From: CAYIFC01 sp964362645
Lineage (GTDB): Bacteria > Patescibacteriota > Minisyncoccia > Phycocordibacterales > JACOZG01
Assembly: GCA_964362645.1 (NCBI GenBank)
Contig: CAYIFC010000004.1
Span: 1 to 28,075 of the forward strand
DNA: 28,075 nucleotides
Direction: 5' to 3'
Part shown: positions 6,462 through 12,876 of the stretch, in pieces
Numbering within the stretch: the stretch's first letter is position 1
Layout: each line of letters starts with the position of its first letter
Position numbers and translations under genes: made by a program
The notes under the pieces: model-generated
The model's input: only the letters and a program-made list of their open reading frames with translations
What the model was told of the DNA's origin: nothing
Databases searched by the model: none

Positions 6462-7567
6462 ATATGACTGTGTTCGTGTTTACCTTTGTAGTCGCGTAAC
6501 ATATAGACTGCTAATAAAGTAGTGATTGGCACGGTCAAAACTAAGCCGACGCTGCCGACGATCGTGCGTATAATTTCAGTGGCGAAAATTTCTTGATTGA
6601 TAATACTTGAGAGTGAAGACTCAGAAGTGGAGAAGAGAAGTAATAAAGGCAGTGAAGCTCCGGTGTAGGCGAGCGCCAAAGTGTTAACCAGAGCACCGAC
6701 GTGTTCTTTGCCTACACGTAAAGCTTTACGATAAACTTCTTTTTTCGAGAGACCGGGAGCAGTGGTATATAACTCGCTGACTACGGCTGATTGGGTAACG
6801 GCGATGTCGTCGAGCACGCCCAAGACGCCGATCATTATTCCTCCGAGAAGCAGGCCAGCAAAATCCAAAGTACCTCGGGTGTTAAAGTTCAGATAAACCG
6901 CTTCTTCAGAGGCAAAGCCGCTTAAGCGGGCAAACTTTACACCTAAGTAGGCCAAGAGGCCGGTTAGGATTACAGCCGCGACCGTGCCGGCGAAGGCCAC
7001 CGTCGATTCGCGATTAAAACCGTGGGTAAAATAAATAGCGAAGAAAAGGATCACTGCTGCTACGGCCGTACTGGTGAGAACCGGTGGGTAGCCGGCCAGC
7101 AAGCCGGGGACCAACACGTAAAGGATAACGAAAAAACTGCCGGCTAAACTTAAGAGTGAGCGCAGGCCTTGCTTGCCGCCGAAGGCTACGATCACCAGGA
7201 CAAAAATTAGGCTGAAAAAGACCAAGGTGCCGCGGCGATCGATATCGCGGACCGAATATCTCTCGGTACCGTCGACGTCAACCTCATGGTAGAGGAAAAA
7301 GGGATCGCCCTTTTTAATGACCAAAAAGTCATTTTCAATTGTGACCGTTTCTCCTTTTCTCTCGCCGTCGAGGAGTTCGGCTTTGATTGTTTGGTAGGTT
7401 GATCGAGTGTCGGTGCCGGGGACGATTCGCTCTTCTTGCTTAACTACTTCTACTACTTTAGCCCGCCAGATCCCTTGAATTTGCTGGTGCAACTCTTGAG
7501 CCGAAACAGAGCCAGCTAAAGCCATAAAAATTAGTGCTAAAAATAAGGAATATTTTAACTGGCGCAT
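6452..7567 (-). CDS. YibE/F family membrane protein with histidine-rich C terminus
   Basis: Member of the YibE/F-like family, whose function is not established. A signal sequence (MRQLKYSLFLALIFMALAGSVSA) is followed by a small extracytoplasmic beta-rich domain (about residues 25-110). Roughly seven to eight membrane segments then contain the family landmarks LLGGIMIGVLGVLDDIAVTQ and KEHVGALVNTLALAYTGASLP. The C terminus ends HEHSHIHH, a likely metal-binding tail. I start it at the ATG at 7567, giving 371 residues; a longer frame begins with TTG at 7576. It overlaps the end of the Fur-like gene by 13 bases, so the two are translationally coupled. The His tail and regulator linkage suggest metal transport or metal sensing at the membrane, by inference. 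Confidence 0.88.
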   Translation of the reverse strand: MRQLKYSLFLALIFMALAGSVSAQELHQQIQGIWRAKVVEVVKQEERIVPGTDTRSTYQTIKAELLDGERKGETVTIENDFLVIKKGDPFFLYHEVDVDGTERYSVRDIDRRGTLVFFSLIFVLVIVAFGGKQGLRSLLSLAGSFFVILYVLVPGLLAGYPPVLTSTAVAAVILFFAIYFTHGFNRESTVAFAGTVAAVILTGLLAYLGVKFARLSGFASEEAVYLNFNTRGTLDFAGLLLGGIMIGVLGVLDDIAVTQSAVVSELYTTAPGLSKKEVYRKALRVGKEHVGALVNTLALAYTGASLPLLLLFSTSESSLSSIINQEIFATEIIRTIVGSVGLVLTVPITTLLAVYMLRDYKGKHEHSHIHH

Positions 7568-7935
7568 GTTTTGCAATAACCAAAAAGTTCTAGCGAGTGG
7601 TCCATAACACTCGCGAACTTGTTTGATAATTTTAACACTTTTTTACTAACCCGCTCGATATTGCATAAATCAAAATCTTCTACCGTCCGGCAGTTTTTAC
7701 AGATTATGTGGTGATGGTGGTGATCTTGTTTGACTGGTTCGTAATAAATTGAATCGCGACGTAAATCCACCTGCTTTACTAATCGTTCTTTTTCAAAAAG
7801 TGCCAGGGTTCGATAAACCGTGACGCGGTCGATTTTTTTCTTTCGCAATTTACCATAAATATCCTCGGCGCGCAGGGGTCGGCAGTTGCTAGAGAAAAGG
7901 CTCAAAATTGCTGTGCGGGCAGGAGTCATCTTCAT
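7555..7935 (-). CDS. Fur-family metal-responsive repressor (Fur/Zur/PerR type)
   Basis: A 126-residue winged-helix regulator. The DNA-reading helix lies in RVTVYRTLALFEKERLVKQ (about residues 37-55). The metal-binding half starts with five histidines (72-76) and has two cysteine pairs, Cys79-Cys82 and Cys121-Cys124, that form the structural zinc site, plus His113. Which metal it senses cannot be read from sequence; the divergent ZIP transporter favours zinc, manganese or iron. The ATG at 7935 lies six bases after a candidate -10 box; a second ATG at 7929 is possible. The gene heads a unit with YibE/F and probably the ABC exporter, and a perfect 7-1-7 palindrome in its promoter is the likely autoregulatory operator. 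Confidence 0.93.
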   Translation of the reverse strand: MKMTPARTAILSLFSSNCRPLRAEDIYGKLRKKKIDRVTVYRTLALFEKERLVKQVDLRRDSIYYEPVKQDHHHHHIICKNCRTVEDFDLCNIERVSKKVLKLSNKFASVMDHSLELFGYCKTCAS

Positions 7936-7941
7936 TTCCGA

Positions 7942-7970
7942 ATCTTAACCTAAATGCAAATCATTTGCAA
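7942..7970 (-). promoter_or_regulatory. Promoter of the fur-like gene
   Basis: On the minus strand TTGCAA (7965-7970) and TAAGAT (7942-7947) are 17 bases apart, and the ATG follows six bases after the -10 box, so the transcript would be leaderless. TTGCAA is its own reverse complement, so the same six bases serve as the -35 box of the opposite ZIP promoter. Confidence 0.5.
7955..7969. promoter_or_regulatory. Fur-type 7-1-7 operator palindrome
   Basis: TGCAAAT, one C, ATTTGCA: a perfect inverted repeat with the 7-1-7 geometry of Fur, Zur and PerR sites. It lies in the 63-base gap between the divergent regulator and ZIP genes and overlaps the shared -35 hexamer, so a bound repressor would block both promoters. 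The half-site differs from the E. coli Fur consensus TGATAAT, as expected for another lineage. Confidence 0.75.
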
Positions 7971-7992
7971 TTAAAAAATAGAGGAGTATACT
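7965..7992 (+). promoter_or_regulatory. Promoter of the ZIP transporter gene
   Basis: TTGCAA (7965-7970), a 16-base spacer and TATACT (7987-7992), then six bases to the ATG at 7999. The predicted start of transcription falls at the start codon. A GAGGAG at 7981-7986 looks like a Shine-Dalgarno site but lies in the spacer, so it would not be in the message from this promoter. Confidence 0.6.
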
Positions 7993-7998
7993 CTCAAT

Positions 7999-8745
7999 AT
8001 GACAATCTATCTTTATTCAATCGTTAGTGTGTTGGTGGTAAGCCTAGTTTCTTTGGTCGGTTTATTTACTTTGTCGCTCAAAGATGGCTTGCTCCAAAAG
8101 TATATTTTCGTGCTGGTGAGTCTGGCCGTCGGCGCCTTGCTCGGCGACGCCTTTATCCATCTAATACCAGAAGCGTTTGAGTCTATAAGTAATCCCACTA
8201 CTGTTGCGCTGGTTATAATTGCTGGTATTTTTTTATTTTTCATTTTAGAAAAAGCTCTGCATTGGCATCACCATCCGGGCTACGAAGATCATGACCATCA
8301 CCCTCTCGGTTATCTTATTCTCGTTACCGACGGCCTCCATAATTTTATTGATGGCTTAATCATTGTCGCGAGTTATTTGGTAAGTGTGGAGGTGGGGATC
8401 GCCACCACGATTGCCGTCATTCTCCACGAGATCCCGCAAGAGATTGGAGATTTCGGCGTCTTGCTCCACTCTGGTTACACTAAGACCAAAGCACTTTGGC
8501 TCAACTTTGTGTCGGCTCTCTTTGCAGTGGCTGGTGCGGCGCTCGCGCTCTTGCTCGGTAGTCAAGTTGAGTCGCTCACGACATGGCTCCTACCGCTGGC
8601 CGCTGGTGGCTTTATCTATATCGCCATGTCGGACCTGATCCCGGAACTCCACAAAACCAAAAAATTAAAATATTCGATTATTCAACTCATTTCCATCGCT
8701 GTTGGTGTTGGCGCGATGGTGGTGCTCCTAGCTCTGGAAAAATAA
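7999..8745 (+). CDS. ZIP family divalent metal transporter
   Basis: A 248-residue protein with about eight hydrophobic segments of the ZIP (ZupT-like) family, which brings Zn, Fe or Mn into the cytoplasm. The two metal-site helices are clear: HNFIDG (His114, Asn115, Asp118) in segment 4 and HEIPQEIGD (His143, Glu144, Glu148, Asp151) in segment 5. A cytoplasmic loop before them is histidine-rich (HWHHHPGYEDHDHH, residues 88-101), as in many ZIPs. It diverges from a Fur-like repressor with a shared operator, which supports repression when metal is sufficient. A hairpin terminator region follows. Confidence 0.94.
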   Translation: MTIYLYSIVSVLVVSLVSLVGLFTLSLKDGLLQKYIFVLVSLAVGALLGDAFIHLIPEAFESISNPTTVALVIIAGIFLFFILEKALHWHHHPGYEDHDHHPLGYLILVTDGLHNFIDGLIIVASYLVSVEVGIATTIAVILHEIPQEIGDFGVLLHSGYTKTKALWLNFVSALFAVAGAALALLLGSQVESLTTWLLPLAAGGFIYIAMSDLIPELHKTKKLKYSIIQLISIAVGVGAMVVLLALEK

Positions 8746-8751
8746 AAAACA

Positions 8752-8779
8752 CCCCAACTAGTTTACCAGACTAGTGGGG
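8752..8779 (-). terminator. Terminator shared by the convergent ZIP and Nudix-like genes
   Basis: CCCC-A-ACTAGT and ACTAGT-GGGG form a ten-pair stem with one bulged A and a seven-base loop. On the minus strand the stem is followed by G and a run of T (complement of 8743-8748), so it ends the Nudix-like gene well. The plus-strand tail is T-poor, so it is weaker for ZIP. Confidence 0.7.
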
Positions 8780-8804
8780 CGTTATTGGTTGTGGCTATTG
8801 ACCC

Positions 8805-9248
8805 TTAAATAGTTTTACGCGAAAGGCAAGAGAGGAGAGGTATCATCAATGGATGAAGTGCCCCCTTTTCAAATAGGGTTTTAGTAATGAAGCCGAAATC
8901 TTTAAACGATATCTGCTCCAACTCCTCGCGGTTCGGCTTGATTTTTGCCGAAGTGATGTCCGCATCAAAGATTTGGACTGAACAGGAATTGTGGTATTCA
9001 TCGGTCCCATCATATGAGAACGAATAGAGAAGCCTTTGCCTCTTAGCAAATCCTAAGCCACGAAGATTAGCCAAGAGGTACTGGGTTAACACTACATTGG
9101 TATCGGTACTGTTGGGCGGTAAGGTTAACCCCGGGAATGACCAGTAAACCTCACCGTTTCTCCTGGCAATTAAAAAAGTCTCCTTCCGTCGGAGTAGTCC
9201 CAATGCCAACCTAATTTTTGTGATCCTACCCGTTTGAGTTACTTCCAT
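8805..9248 (-). CDS. Nudix-fold-like protein lacking the catalytic Nudix box
   Basis: 147 residues. Layout resembles a Nudix hydrolase: an early strand pair (LALGLLRRKETFLIARRNG), then YWSFPGL where Nudix proteins have WxFPGG, then a helix, and a late region EELEQISFKDF with a helical end (HPLMIPLLSCL) typical of the family. The segment that should hold GxxxxxExxxxxxxREUxEExGU reads LPPNSTDTNVVLTQYLLANLRGLGF, with no acidic residues at the metal-binding positions. It is therefore probably inactive as a hydrolase, perhaps a ligand sensor, if it is a Nudix relative at all. It has a strong Shine-Dalgarno site (9257-9263) and a promoter-proximal palindrome, unlike most neighbours. Confidence 0.6.
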   Translation of the reverse strand: MEVTQTGRITKIRLALGLLRRKETFLIARRNGEVYWSFPGLTLPPNSTDTNVVLTQYLLANLRGLGFAKRQRLLYSFSYDGTDEYHNSCSVQIFDADITSAKIKPNREELEQISFKDFGFITKTLFEKGALHPLMIPLLSCLSRKTI

Positions 9249-9256
9249 CCTTCATA

Positions 9257-9263
9257 CTCCTTT
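9257..9263 (-). promoter_or_regulatory. Strong ribosome binding site of the Nudix-like gene
   Basis: The minus strand reads AAAGGAG eight bases before the ATG at 9248, fixing that start. Most neighbouring genes have nothing comparable. Confidence 0.75.
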
Positions 9264-9291
9264 CAAAATAACAAAGGTCGGGTCTGTCTTT

Positions 9292-9319
9292 ATGTTAACA
9301 CAAACAGTTATTGATACAA
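9292..9319 (-). promoter_or_regulatory. Candidate promoter of the Nudix-like gene
   Basis: On the minus strand TTGTAT (9314-9319), a 16-base spacer and TAACAT (9292-9297). This predicts a 5' leader of about 35-40 bases containing the Shine-Dalgarno site. The -35 hexamer lies inside the dyad at 9304-9327. Confidence 0.4.
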
Positions 9320-9327
9320 ATAACTGT
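9304..9327. promoter_or_regulatory. Operator-like dyad ACAGTTATT / AATAACTGT
   Basis: Perfect nine-base inverted repeats at 9304-9312 and 9319-9327 with a six-base spacer (GATACA). Dyad size and position over the -35 box fit a binding site for a dimeric regulator, though a small RNA hairpin is also possible. The regulator is not evident. Confidence 0.5.
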
Positions 9328-9402
9328 ATAAACATTCTCACATTCTCCCTCCTTCACCAAGGTTTCGGGCGGGCAAGCAAGAATATTGGAATGTCGTAAG
9401 GG

Positions 9403-9831
9403 TTAGGAAAAAAGGTTTTTGTACTTTTGAAATTCTGGCTCCGATAAATCAGTAAAGGCTTCTTGCTCGTGGATTTGGACCTTTTTGTAGAGCTCGTCTT
9501 CAAACTCACGCGGTCGGAGGTGGATGTGGAGGTGATTAACCTTTAGTCGATTTTGAACAATAAATGGTCGGTAGTGCTGACTTAGGTCACAGCCGCCATA
9601 TTTTTCCAAAATCTTCTCTTGCAATTTTATCGCTTCGTTAAACAACTCATTCTTTTCGGCTTCGGTTAGTTCACTAAACTTTTCAATATGGCGTTTAGGG
9701 ATCACCAGCAGGTGACCGGGCATCAAGCGGGGATTACTTAAGACGGTAAAAGTATTCTCCGTCTGCCGGATAATCCTTTTCTTATCTTCGCTCAATATTC
9801 TACAAAACGGACAGGTTTTAACTAAATCCAT
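9403..9831 (-). CDS. HIT family protein (histidine-triad nucleotide hydrolase/transferase)
   Basis: 142 residues. The histidine triad HLHIHLR at residues 100-106 supplies the catalytic His of nucleotide-binding HIT enzymes. The N terminus has CPFC (Cys7, Cys10), with His48 in PKRHIEKF completing a common zinc site of this subgroup. LMPGHLLVIPKRH is the usual family strand. HIT enzymes cleave nucleotide-phosphoramidates or dinucleoside polyphosphates; the precise substrate cannot be read. Its start overlaps the end of the SGNH gene by ten bases, so the pair forms one unit transcribed from near 10424. Confidence 0.93.
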   Translation of the reverse strand: MDLVKTCPFCRILSEDKKRIIRQTENTFTVLSNPRLMPGHLLVIPKRHIEKFSELTEAEKNELFNEAIKLQEKILEKYGGCDLSQHYRPFIVQNRLKVNHLHIHLRPREFEDELYKKVQIHEQEAFTDLSEPEFQKYKNLFS

Positions 9832-10424
9832 TTTTGGGTTTGGAGAAAATTTTTAGTAATGTTAAAAATCTTTTCGTGGCCAGTGGCGTTAGGGTGGAGA
9901 CCGTCATCGAAGTCGCTGTTATCTAATTCTGGAATGTCTAAAAATAAAACACTGTTTTCTTGGCAAACTTTTTCCATAATCTGACTGTACTTCTTGATAC
10001 TCTCGTTGCTGTAGTTAATATCTTTCCACCAGGGCATCGTTAGAGATTCGTCACAATTCTTGAGGTCCAGTAATACGATATTAGCGGTAATATTTTTTGC
10101 TCTTTTTATTATCTCTCTTAGATTTTCTTCAAATTTCTCAGGTGAGACTAGATTATTATCAGGGGTTCCGATATAAGAGGCGTCATTGCCTCCCGTCTGG
10201 AATATCAAGACATCGGCTTTTCTAATTTTTGCCTCATTCTCAAACCGGGCCAAAATGGTGTCGGTGGTGCCGCCAGAGATACTCAAGTTATAAATTTCGA
10301 CATAGTCCTCTTCTCGCTTGCCAACGTGGAACCAAAGGCGGTTGACCCAACCGCCCTTCTCCATGTCCCAGGCACCCCAAGACGTACTATCGCCAAAGAT
10401 ACAAATTGATTCAATTGGTTTCAT
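9822..10424 (-). CDS. SGNH/GDSL-family hydrolase
   Basis: 200 residues with the four landmark blocks of the SGNH fold. IFGDSTSWG holds the nucleophile Ser13; SISGGTTD has the block II glycine; QTGGND has Asn80; and DGLHPN gives the Asp174-x-x-His177 pair. No signal peptide is seen, so it is likely a cytoplasmic esterase, acyl-hydrolase or deacetylase. The GGND and DGLHPN motifs are close to those of bacterial lysophospholipase/arylesterase relatives. It overlaps the HIT gene downstream and diverges from tRNA-Gln; the tRNA promoter lies within its first codons on the other strand. Confidence 0.9.
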   Translation of the reverse strand: MKPIESICIFGDSTSWGAWDMEKGGWVNRLWFHVGKREEDYVEIYNLSISGGTTDTILARFENEAKIRKADVLIFQTGGNDASYIGTPDNNLVSPEKFEENLREIIKRAKNITANIVLLDLKNCDESLTMPWWKDINYSNESIKKYSQIMEKVCQENSVLFLDIPELDNSDFDDGLHPNATGHEKIFNITKNFLQTQKWI

Positions 10425-10434
10425 TTGGTATAAA
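10406..10434 (+). promoter_or_regulatory. Promoter of tRNA-Gln and the downstream GNAT-transporter unit
   Basis: TTGATT (10406-10411), a 17-base spacer and TATAAA (10429-10434), nine bases before the tRNA 5' end. This is one of the best-matching promoters in the window. The -35 box lies inside the first codons of the SGNH gene on the opposite strand. Confidence 0.7.
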
Positions 10435-10443
10435 GTGTAGCAT

Positions 10444-10514
10444 TGCCGGCTCGTCTAATGGTAGGACACTGCCCTCTGGAGGCAGGTATTGGGGTTCGAG
10501 TCCCTGGCCGGCAG
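10444..10514 (+). tRNA. tRNA-Gln (anticodon CUG)
   Basis: Cloverleaf with acceptor TGCCGGC/GCCGGCA, a D arm containing GTCTAATGGTAGGAC (typical of glutamine and glutamate tRNAs), anticodon stem CTGCC/GGCAG around CTCTGGA, and T loop TTCGAGT. The anticodon CUG reads CAG. Discriminator is G, as in other tRNA-Gln; CCA is not encoded. The downstream start codon begins only two bases after the tRNA, so cleavage of the tRNA 3' end would release a message with almost no leader. Confidence 0.96.
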
Positions 10515-10516
10515 TT

Positions 10517-10996
10517 ATGAACGACGACGCTTTTGAGAAAATACTTAAAATTTCCGAAGAATTTTATGGTACTGCATCAGACCCTGATCAAATGCCTGTT
10601 AGTAAGGAGTCTGCCCTAAAACTGCAGTCGATTCACCCGGATACAATTGCTTATAAATTAGATAAAGTTGGCAATCCCATTGCTTGGGTAGTAGTTCTGC
10701 CTACGAGCTTGGGGGGAATGACTCTATTTTTGTCTAAACAAATCTCTGAAAGGGAATTGTTTGAAAAAGCGGTGTTGGAGAAAAAGTTTGAAGCCCTGTA
10801 TCTTTGTGGCGCTTTCGTTTTACCAGAATATCGTCGGCAGGGTCATGCTAGAGAGTTAACGTTAGGAGCGATCTCGAAACTTTCCAGTGGCAAAATATTA
10901 TCGCTTTATAGCTGGATTTATTCAGACGAAGGCGCGCAACTCATTTCTAATTTATCAAAAGAGTTGGGAAGATCCGTAGTCACAAGACATGTCTAA
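10517..10996 (+). CDS. GNAT-family N-acetyltransferase
   Basis: 159 residues starting at the ATG two bases after tRNA-Gln; the open frame continues upstream only through the tRNA itself, so that extension is rejected. The acetyl-CoA segment is LYLCGAFVLPEYRRQGHARELT: a strand, then R106-R107-Q-G-H-A matching the R/Q-x-x-G-x-G/A pyrophosphate loop of GNAT enzymes. The N-terminal half (about 1-60) is helical and not recognised. Substrate unknown. It overlaps the transporter gene by eight bases, so the two products are made together, perhaps with a shared small-molecule substrate (inference). Confidence 0.8.
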   Translation: MNDDAFEKILKISEEFYGTASDPDQMPVSKESALKLQSIHPDTIAYKLDKVGNPIAWVVVLPTSLGGMTLFLSKQISERELFEKAVLEKKFEALYLCGAFVLPEYRRQGHARELTLGAISKLSSGKILSLYSWIYSDEGAQLISNLSKELGRSVVTRHV

Positions 10997-12212
10997 AAAG
11001 AATCTCTGGCTTTGGTCGTTGTACGACTTTGCTAACTCGATAGTGCTGATGGCGTTCTTGTTTTACTTTTCGCAGTGGTTGGTTATTGATCAGGGTAAGC
11101 CGGCTTGGTGGTACAACGCCGCACTCATTATTGCTTCCGCTCTCTTTATTCTCACCGCGCCGATCGTGAGCAAAAAAATCGACGCCACTGGTGCAAAAAT
11201 TGGTGGCTTACGTTGGTGGAGTATTACTACTCTCGTTGGTCATTTAATAGTCTCATTGCTAGTGATGTTAACTGACGGCCAAGAAGTTTTGGTGACGATT
11301 CTCTACACTCTATCCACTTACGCATATTTAGTATGTTTTCTCTACTATACGCCGATGCTTAATGATCTTTCGGTTACCACGAATCGATCGTGGAAGTCGG
11401 GGTTGGGGCAAGCCGCCAATTCGATTGGGCAAGTAGTTGGCGTGCTCATTACTTTGCCATTTGTTAACGGTCTTACTTTGTTCGGTGATCCAGGCCGTGC
11501 ACAAGCACTACTACCAGCTACTATTATATTTGGCTTTCTAATGATACCGATGATCTTGTTTTATAAAGAAGAGAAAAGGACTGTTTTAGTTAATGAGCCG
11601 CAAATGGCCAAATCTAATTTAGTTACACTTTTCAAGTCAGTTTTTGCGAATAAACCTCTAGCCTTTCTTTTTCTCTCTTACTTTTTCTTTAGTGATGCCC
11701 TACTTACTTTTGCCAATAATTTTGCTCTTTATCTAGAAACTGTACATGGGACAAGTGATACTATGAAGTCGATTCTCACCGCTGGTATTCTTTTGTTGGC
11801 TGCGATTGGGGCCATTATTTTTGGTAAGATCGCTGATAAAAAAGGGAATCTAAAAACCCTCAAAGTAATTCTTTTTATTTGGTGTTTTATTTTTCTAACA
11901 ATGGTTGTTATTACTAATTTTAAATTACTCATTCCTGTTTTCTTGTTTGCCGGAATTTTGTTCGGTCCAGTTTGGGCGATTAGTCGGGCTTTGGTGGGCG
12001 AGCTCGCCCCGGCTGGCCTCGTTGCTTCTTCGTACAGTTATTATGTTGTGGCCGAACGCTTCGCCACCTTTATCGGACCAGCCGTTTGGAGTATAGCTTT
12101 AATCACTGTCGGCGAAGGTGTTCGTGGCTACCAAACCGGCTTATTTTTCCTCATGCTTCTGATGATTGTTAGTCTGTTTGTGTTGGGGAAAGTTGATAAA
12201 TACTCTACTTAG
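10989..12212 (+). CDS. MFS transporter of the UMF1/Atg22-like group
   Basis: 407 residues with about twelve membrane segments. The N-terminal LWSLYDFANSIVLMAF matches the YDxANS signature of the UMF1 (Atg22-like) branch of the major facilitator superfamily. KKIDATGAKIGGLRWW and GKIADKKGNLKTLK are the MFS loop 2-3 and 8-9 motifs, and WKSGLGQAANSIGQVVG is also typical of UMF1. Fungal Atg22 exports amino acids from the vacuole; bacterial members have no settled substrate. The ATG overlaps the GNAT stop by eight bases. Confidence 0.88.
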   Translation: MSKKNLWLWSLYDFANSIVLMAFLFYFSQWLVIDQGKPAWWYNAALIIASALFILTAPIVSKKIDATGAKIGGLRWWSITTLVGHLIVSLLVMLTDGQEVLVTILYTLSTYAYLVCFLYYTPMLNDLSVTTNRSWKSGLGQAANSIGQVVGVLITLPFVNGLTLFGDPGRAQALLPATIIFGFLMIPMILFYKEEKRTVLVNEPQMAKSNLVTLFKSVFANKPLAFLFLSYFFFSDALLTFANNFALYLETVHGTSDTMKSILTAGILLLAAIGAIIFGKIADKKGNLKTLKVILFIWCFIFLTMVVITNFKLLIPVFLFAGILFGPVWAISRALVGELAPAGLVASSYSYYVVAERFATFIGPAVWSIALITVGEGVRGYQTGLFFLMLLMIVSLFVLGKVDKYST

Positions 12213-12245
12213 GATTCTCATCTTGAGCATGTTAAACTTCACCTC

Positions 12246-12821
12246 ATGATTAAACTAAAAATAATTATTAAGAGTACGCGGCAGGGGAGATTTGGCGGTA
12301 AGGCGGCACAGTGGTTGATGAGTGAGATTAAGAAGAATCCAAATTTTGAAGCGGAACTCTTGGATCTACGTGATTACCCAATGCCATTTTTTGATGAAGA
12401 GAAAACACCTTCGACTATGCCCGATGGTTACGATAAGCCAGAGGCAGTGGTTAAGTGGTCGGCTAAAGTTAAGGAAGGGGAGGCGTTTGTGGTTGTGACA
12501 CCAGAGTATAATCACGGCTACTCGGCCGTGCTTAAGAATGCGCTCGATTACAACTATCACTTTTGGAATAACAAACCCGTTGCTTTTGTTGCTTATGGCT
12601 CGGTGGGTGGCGCTCGCGCCGTGGAGCAGCTCCGGCTGGTAGCAGTAGAACTCCAGATGGCGCCAATCCGCCAAGCCGTGCACATCAATAGTCCGTGGAA
12701 TCTCGTGGATGACAAGGGTGCACTTAAACCCGGCGTACTCGATTCTTACACCGACCCGGCGGGCAAAATGTTTGAGCAATTAAGTTGGTGGGGGAATGCG
12801 CTTAACGCTGCCCGAAAGTAG
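12246..12821 (+). CDS. NADPH-dependent FMN reductase family flavoprotein
   Basis: 191 residues with the flavodoxin-like fold of this family. The phosphate loop is KSTRQGRFGGKAAQW near the N terminus; TPEYNHGYSAVLKNALDY is the family's most conserved block, which binds the flavin isoalloxazine; and AYGSVGGARAVEQLRLV follows. It would reduce FMN, quinones or azo compounds with NAD(P)H in the cytoplasm. The 33-base gap after the transporter has no clear promoter or Shine-Dalgarno site, so read-through from upstream is likely. Confidence 0.92.
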   Translation: MIKLKIIIKSTRQGRFGGKAAQWLMSEIKKNPNFEAELLDLRDYPMPFFDEEKTPSTMPDGYDKPEAVVKWSAKVKEGEAFVVVTPEYNHGYSAVLKNALDYNYHFWNNKPVAFVAYGSVGGARAVEQLRLVAVELQMAPIRQAVHINSPWNLVDDKGALKPGVLDSYTDPAGKMFEQLSWWGNALNAARK

Positions 12822-12856
12822 TAATTTTATCACTAGTTCTTCATTAACTTCGGCGC

Positions 12857-12862
12857 TATAAT
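12857..12862 (+). promoter_or_regulatory. -10 box upstream of the envelope cluster
   Basis: A perfect TATAAT, 14 bases before the ATG at 12877, predicts a leader of about seven bases. No consensus -35 is visible. It would drive the four-gene unit 12877-17016. Confidence 0.55.
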
Positions 12863-12876
12863 AGTGTTAATCGACA

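Noticed and set aside
7568..7576. YibE/F start at TTG 7576
   Set aside because: ATG 7567 gives a cleaner signal sequence, and TTG starts are rare; the difference is three residues.
7981..7986. GAGGAG as Shine-Dalgarno site of the ZIP gene
   Set aside because: It lies 12 bases from the ATG and upstream of the -10 box of the best promoter, so it would not be transcribed from it.
10406..10516. N-terminal extension of the GNAT protein through the tRNA
   Set aside because: The extra residues are simply a translation of the tRNA-Gln and its promoter; the ATG at 10517 gives a normal GNAT length.
10516..12212. tRNA-Gln as an integration site with GNAT and transporter as an inserted island
   Set aside because: No integrase, no second copy of the tRNA 3' end was found downstream, and neighbouring gene style is unchanged.
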